Positions 62,138 through 64,000 of a stretch of 64,000 bases of DNA are shown in pieces. The notes under the pieces were generated by a model that saw only the letters and a program-made list of their open reading frames with translations, was not told the DNA's origin and searched no databases. The stretch's first letter is position 1; every line of letters starts with the position of its first letter. The stretch comes from Selenomonadaceae bacterium (lineage in GTDB: Bacteria; Bacillota; Negativicutes; Selenomonadales; Selenomonadaceae): assembly GCA_017484005.1 (NCBI GenBank), contig JAFUTY010000023.1, positions 18,419-82,418 on the forward strand. Direction: 5' to 3'. The translations under genes were made by a program, and so were the position numbers.

Positions 62138-63286
62138 ATGGAAAATTACACGACGACAACTCCCGAGTGGGCAGTTCAAGGAAATCAAAAAGTGATGAGC
62201 GGAATCAATGCAACAGACGGAATCAATCCAGATCTTGCGAGTGGAAGATCAAAACCGAAGCGCAAAATGGTTCTTTCCGAAGATGATTATGTCGAGGGAG
62301 TTTCGAGAGGAGATCGAATGACACTCTCGCGAGCTATCACTTTGATTGAATCGAATTCGCCGAAGCATTTTCAAAAAGCTCAGCGAGTTTTGCAGCGACT
62401 TCTTCCGAGAACTGGAAATGCTCTTCGAATTGGATTCACAGGAGTTCCAGGCGCAGGAAAATCGACAATGATCGAATCGTTCGGAAATATGCTTTGCGAT
62501 ATGGGACATCGAGTTGCAGTTTTAGCAGTCGATCCAACTTCGAGCGTCACGAAGGGATCGATTCTCGGCGATAAAACTCGAATGGGAACTTTATCGAGAC
62601 GTCCAGAAGCATTCATTCGACCATCTCCGGCTGGAGGAACTCTCGGTGGAGTTGCTCGAAAATCTCGCGAGACGATGCTCATGTGCGAGGCTGCTGGATA
62701 TGACGTGATAATCATTGAGACGGTTGGAGTTGGACAATCGGAAACGACAGTTCGATCAATGGTCGATTTCTTTTTATTGGTAGTTTTGACTGGTGCAGGC
62801 GACGATCTTCAAGGAATCAAGAAGGGAATCATGGAGCTTGCCGATGCGATTGTTATCAATAAAGCCGATGGCGATAATCTTGTCAAAGCTCGAGTCACGC
62901 GCGGAGAGTATGAACGAATGATCGAGTATATTCGCCCGGCGACTGAAGGATGGCCAACTCATGCATATCTCGCGTCAGCATTGGAAAAAACTGGATTGAA
63001 AGAACTTTGGGAAGTCATTCAGATTTTCCAAAAACGCACGATGGAAAGTGGAGTTTTCAAGCGTCGTCGAGACTCTCAACTTTTGGATTGGATGCATTCA
63101 ATGATTGACGAGCATCTTCACAATTTATTTTTCGAGGATGCAGTAATCACTGGACGCATGCCTGAAGTTCGCGATGCAGTTTTGCGCGGAAGAATTTCAC
63201 CAACTCAAGCTGTCGCGGAATTGATTGGGATGTTTGATATCAAGCGGGCGGCAGATCGTCAAGTTACTTTGTTCAGAAAGGATTAA
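62138..63286 (+). CDS. meaB: Methylmalonyl-CoA mutase-associated GTPase MeaB
   Basis: G3E-family GTPase (ArgK/MeaB) that protects and reloads B12-dependent methylmalonyl-CoA mutase. P-loop GFTGVPGAGKSTMIESFG, switch motif VLAVDPTSSVTKGSILGDKTRM, IIETVGVGQSE and the base motif NKADGDN are intact; a 55-residue N-terminal extension precedes the helical start. The mutase gene is not in the window, but this supports a succinate-propionate pathway. AAAGGAG precedes the ATG; the next gene starts 3 bases after its stop. Confidence 0.93.
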   Translation: MENYTTTTPEWAVQGNQKVMSGINATDGINPDLASGRSKPKRKMVLSEDDYVEGVSRGDRMTLSRAITLIESNSPKHFQKAQRVLQRLLPRTGNALRIGFTGVPGAGKSTMIESFGNMLCDMGHRVAVLAVDPTSSVTKGSILGDKTRMGTLSRRPEAFIRPSPAGGTLGGVARKSRETMLMCEAAGYDVIIIETVGVGQSETTVRSMVDFFLLVVLTGAGDDLQGIKKGIMELADAIVINKADGDNLVKARVTRGEYERMIEYIRPATEGWPTHAYLASALEKTGLKELWEVIQIFQKRTMESGVFKRRRDSQLLDWMHSMIDEHLHNLFFEDAVITGRMPEVRDAVLRGRISPTQAVAELIGMFDIKRAADRQVTLFRKD

Positions 63287-63289
63287 TTC

Positions 63290-64000
63290 ATGAAAAAATT
63301 TTTAGCGATTTCAATTGCGACAATTGGAACAATTGGAACTCTCCTCGCAACTTCGAATTTTTCAAGCGCGGAAGATGTTGAAGGCGCGCAAGCAGCTCCA
63401 GCCGAAATCAATCATTCAAAATCGATCTATTTCACATCGCCAGATTTTTTCGATATGGAATCGACAGACACTCGAACAATTCTCGATCACTATTACTCTT
63501 ATCAACAATCGACGGAATACACATGCGGACCAGCTGCAGCGTTGACTGTCCTTCGATATTTTCAAAGATTCGATTTCGATGAAATGGAGCTCGCGCGAGA
63601 GATGAAAACTCAAGGATATCCAATCGGAACGAGTCTCTCGAACATGGTAATTTTTTTTGAATCGATTGGCTGGAATGTCTCGAGCAGTCTCGATATTCGA
63701 GCATTTGAAAATTACGAGGCGTTTCAAGATTTTGTGTTGAAACATTTGAAACTCGGACGACCGATCATGGTTGAAAATGTCGAATGGGGAGGACATTGGC
63801 GAGTCATTATCGGTTATGATTCGATGAATACTGATTCGAGTCTAGATGATGTTTTAATTTTCGTCGATCCATATGACACGAGCGATCATTCGCAAGATGG
63901 TTATTCAGTTGGAAATGGCGAGCGATTTTTCTCGATGTGGTTTGATCATTCAATGCTTCCAGAATCTGAACGTGAGCAGCCATGGATCGTTGCATATCCA
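63290..64000 (+). CDS. Secreted C39-like cysteine peptidase, cut by the window end
   Basis: 237 codons are visible and no stop is reached. A signal peptide (core ISIATIGTIGTLLATS) is followed by a papain-like C39-type domain: EYTCGPAAALTVLRYF with the catalytic Cys, GGHWRVIIGYDSM with the His, and FVDPYDTSD with the Asp. The family includes bacteriocin-leader peptidases and phytochelatin-synthase relatives; absence of ABC domains so far suggests a stand-alone exported peptidase. It begins 3 bases after meaB with an AAAGGA site. Confidence 0.75.
   Translation, partial: MKKFLAISIATIGTIGTLLATSNFSSAEDVEGAQAAPAEINHSKSIYFTSPDFFDMESTDTRTILDHYYSYQQSTEYTCGPAAALTVLRYFQRFDFDEMELAREMKTQGYPIGTSLSNMVIFFESIGWNVSSSLDIRAFENYEAFQDFVLKHLKLGRPIMVENVEWGGHWRVIIGYDSMNTDSSLDDVLIFVDPYDTSDHSQDGYSVGNGERFFSMWFDHSMLPESEREQPWIVAYP

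Overview
The window looks like chromosomal DNA of a Bacillota (Firmicutes) bacterium, most likely a Negativicutes (Selenomonadales-type) lineage. CodY, a LytR-CpsA-Psr protein, ThyX, an orphan nitrogenase-like protein, a fused glycogen-debranching/4-alpha-glucanotransferase, YvyF-like zinc-ribbon proteins and a type IV pilus set suggest this, and secreted CsgG-like proteins fit a diderm envelope. This placement is an inference; no 16S gene is present. The DNA is AT-rich with many CGA and TCG codons and TCGA words, many TTG starts, strong GAGGAG-type ribosome sites, and one repeated style of bidirectional hairpin terminator.

Layout: 0-3.2 kb is a cell-wall cluster (LCP protein, NodB deacetylase lipoprotein, class-A-like serine hydrolase). 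3.2-5.9 kb is a single-gene MmeI-like restriction-modification enzyme. 5.9-10.1 kb is a tightly packed six-gene minus operon (aminotransferase, small secreted protein, ZnuA-like lipoprotein, thioesterase, membrane protein, CofE-like ligase). 10.1-17.6 kb carries a DUF4127 protein, an FkbM methyltransferase split at a 12-G tract, the GH13-GH77 fusion and a mutarotase-like gene with a partial tandem copy. 17.6-21.5 kb is an operon of a nitrogenase component 1-like protein, PilT and a REC-GGDEF-EAL protein. 21.6-26.1 kb holds pncB, aroE and hypF; then a PAS-GGDEF-GAF protein in the opposite direction; then cmk, plsC, a two-component system, thyX and four type IV pilus genes (28.1-34.9 kb). cydAB lie opposite a TIGR04076 and a flavodoxin gene (34.9-38.6 kb).

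38.7-42.7 kb is translation territory: tRNA-fMet, tRNA-Thr, tRNA-Met, rpmG, secE, nusG, rplK, rplA, the L10 leader, rplJ and rplL. 42.7-46.1 kb is a minus operon of four secreted proteins, two of them CsgG-like and one frameshifted. A MATE exporter with its MarR regulator faces a nuclease-less MmeI-like methyltransferase (46.3-49.7 kb). 49.7-53.0 kb is a three-gene island (B12-binding radical SAM protein and split transketolase) of visibly different base texture. The rest holds codY, an unknown alanine-rich protein, a copper P-type ATPase with heavy-metal domains at both ends, four tandem zinc-ribbon/HTH paralogs, ilvBN, meaB and a C39-like peptidase cut by the window end.

The strongest unusual signals are the homopolymer-split FkbM gene (a probable phase-variable switch), the pair of full and nuclease-less MmeI-like enzymes, the four-copy zinc-ribbon array, the internal ribosome site that could release a CopZ-like chaperone from copA, the secreted CsgG-like operon, and the radical-SAM/transketolase island.
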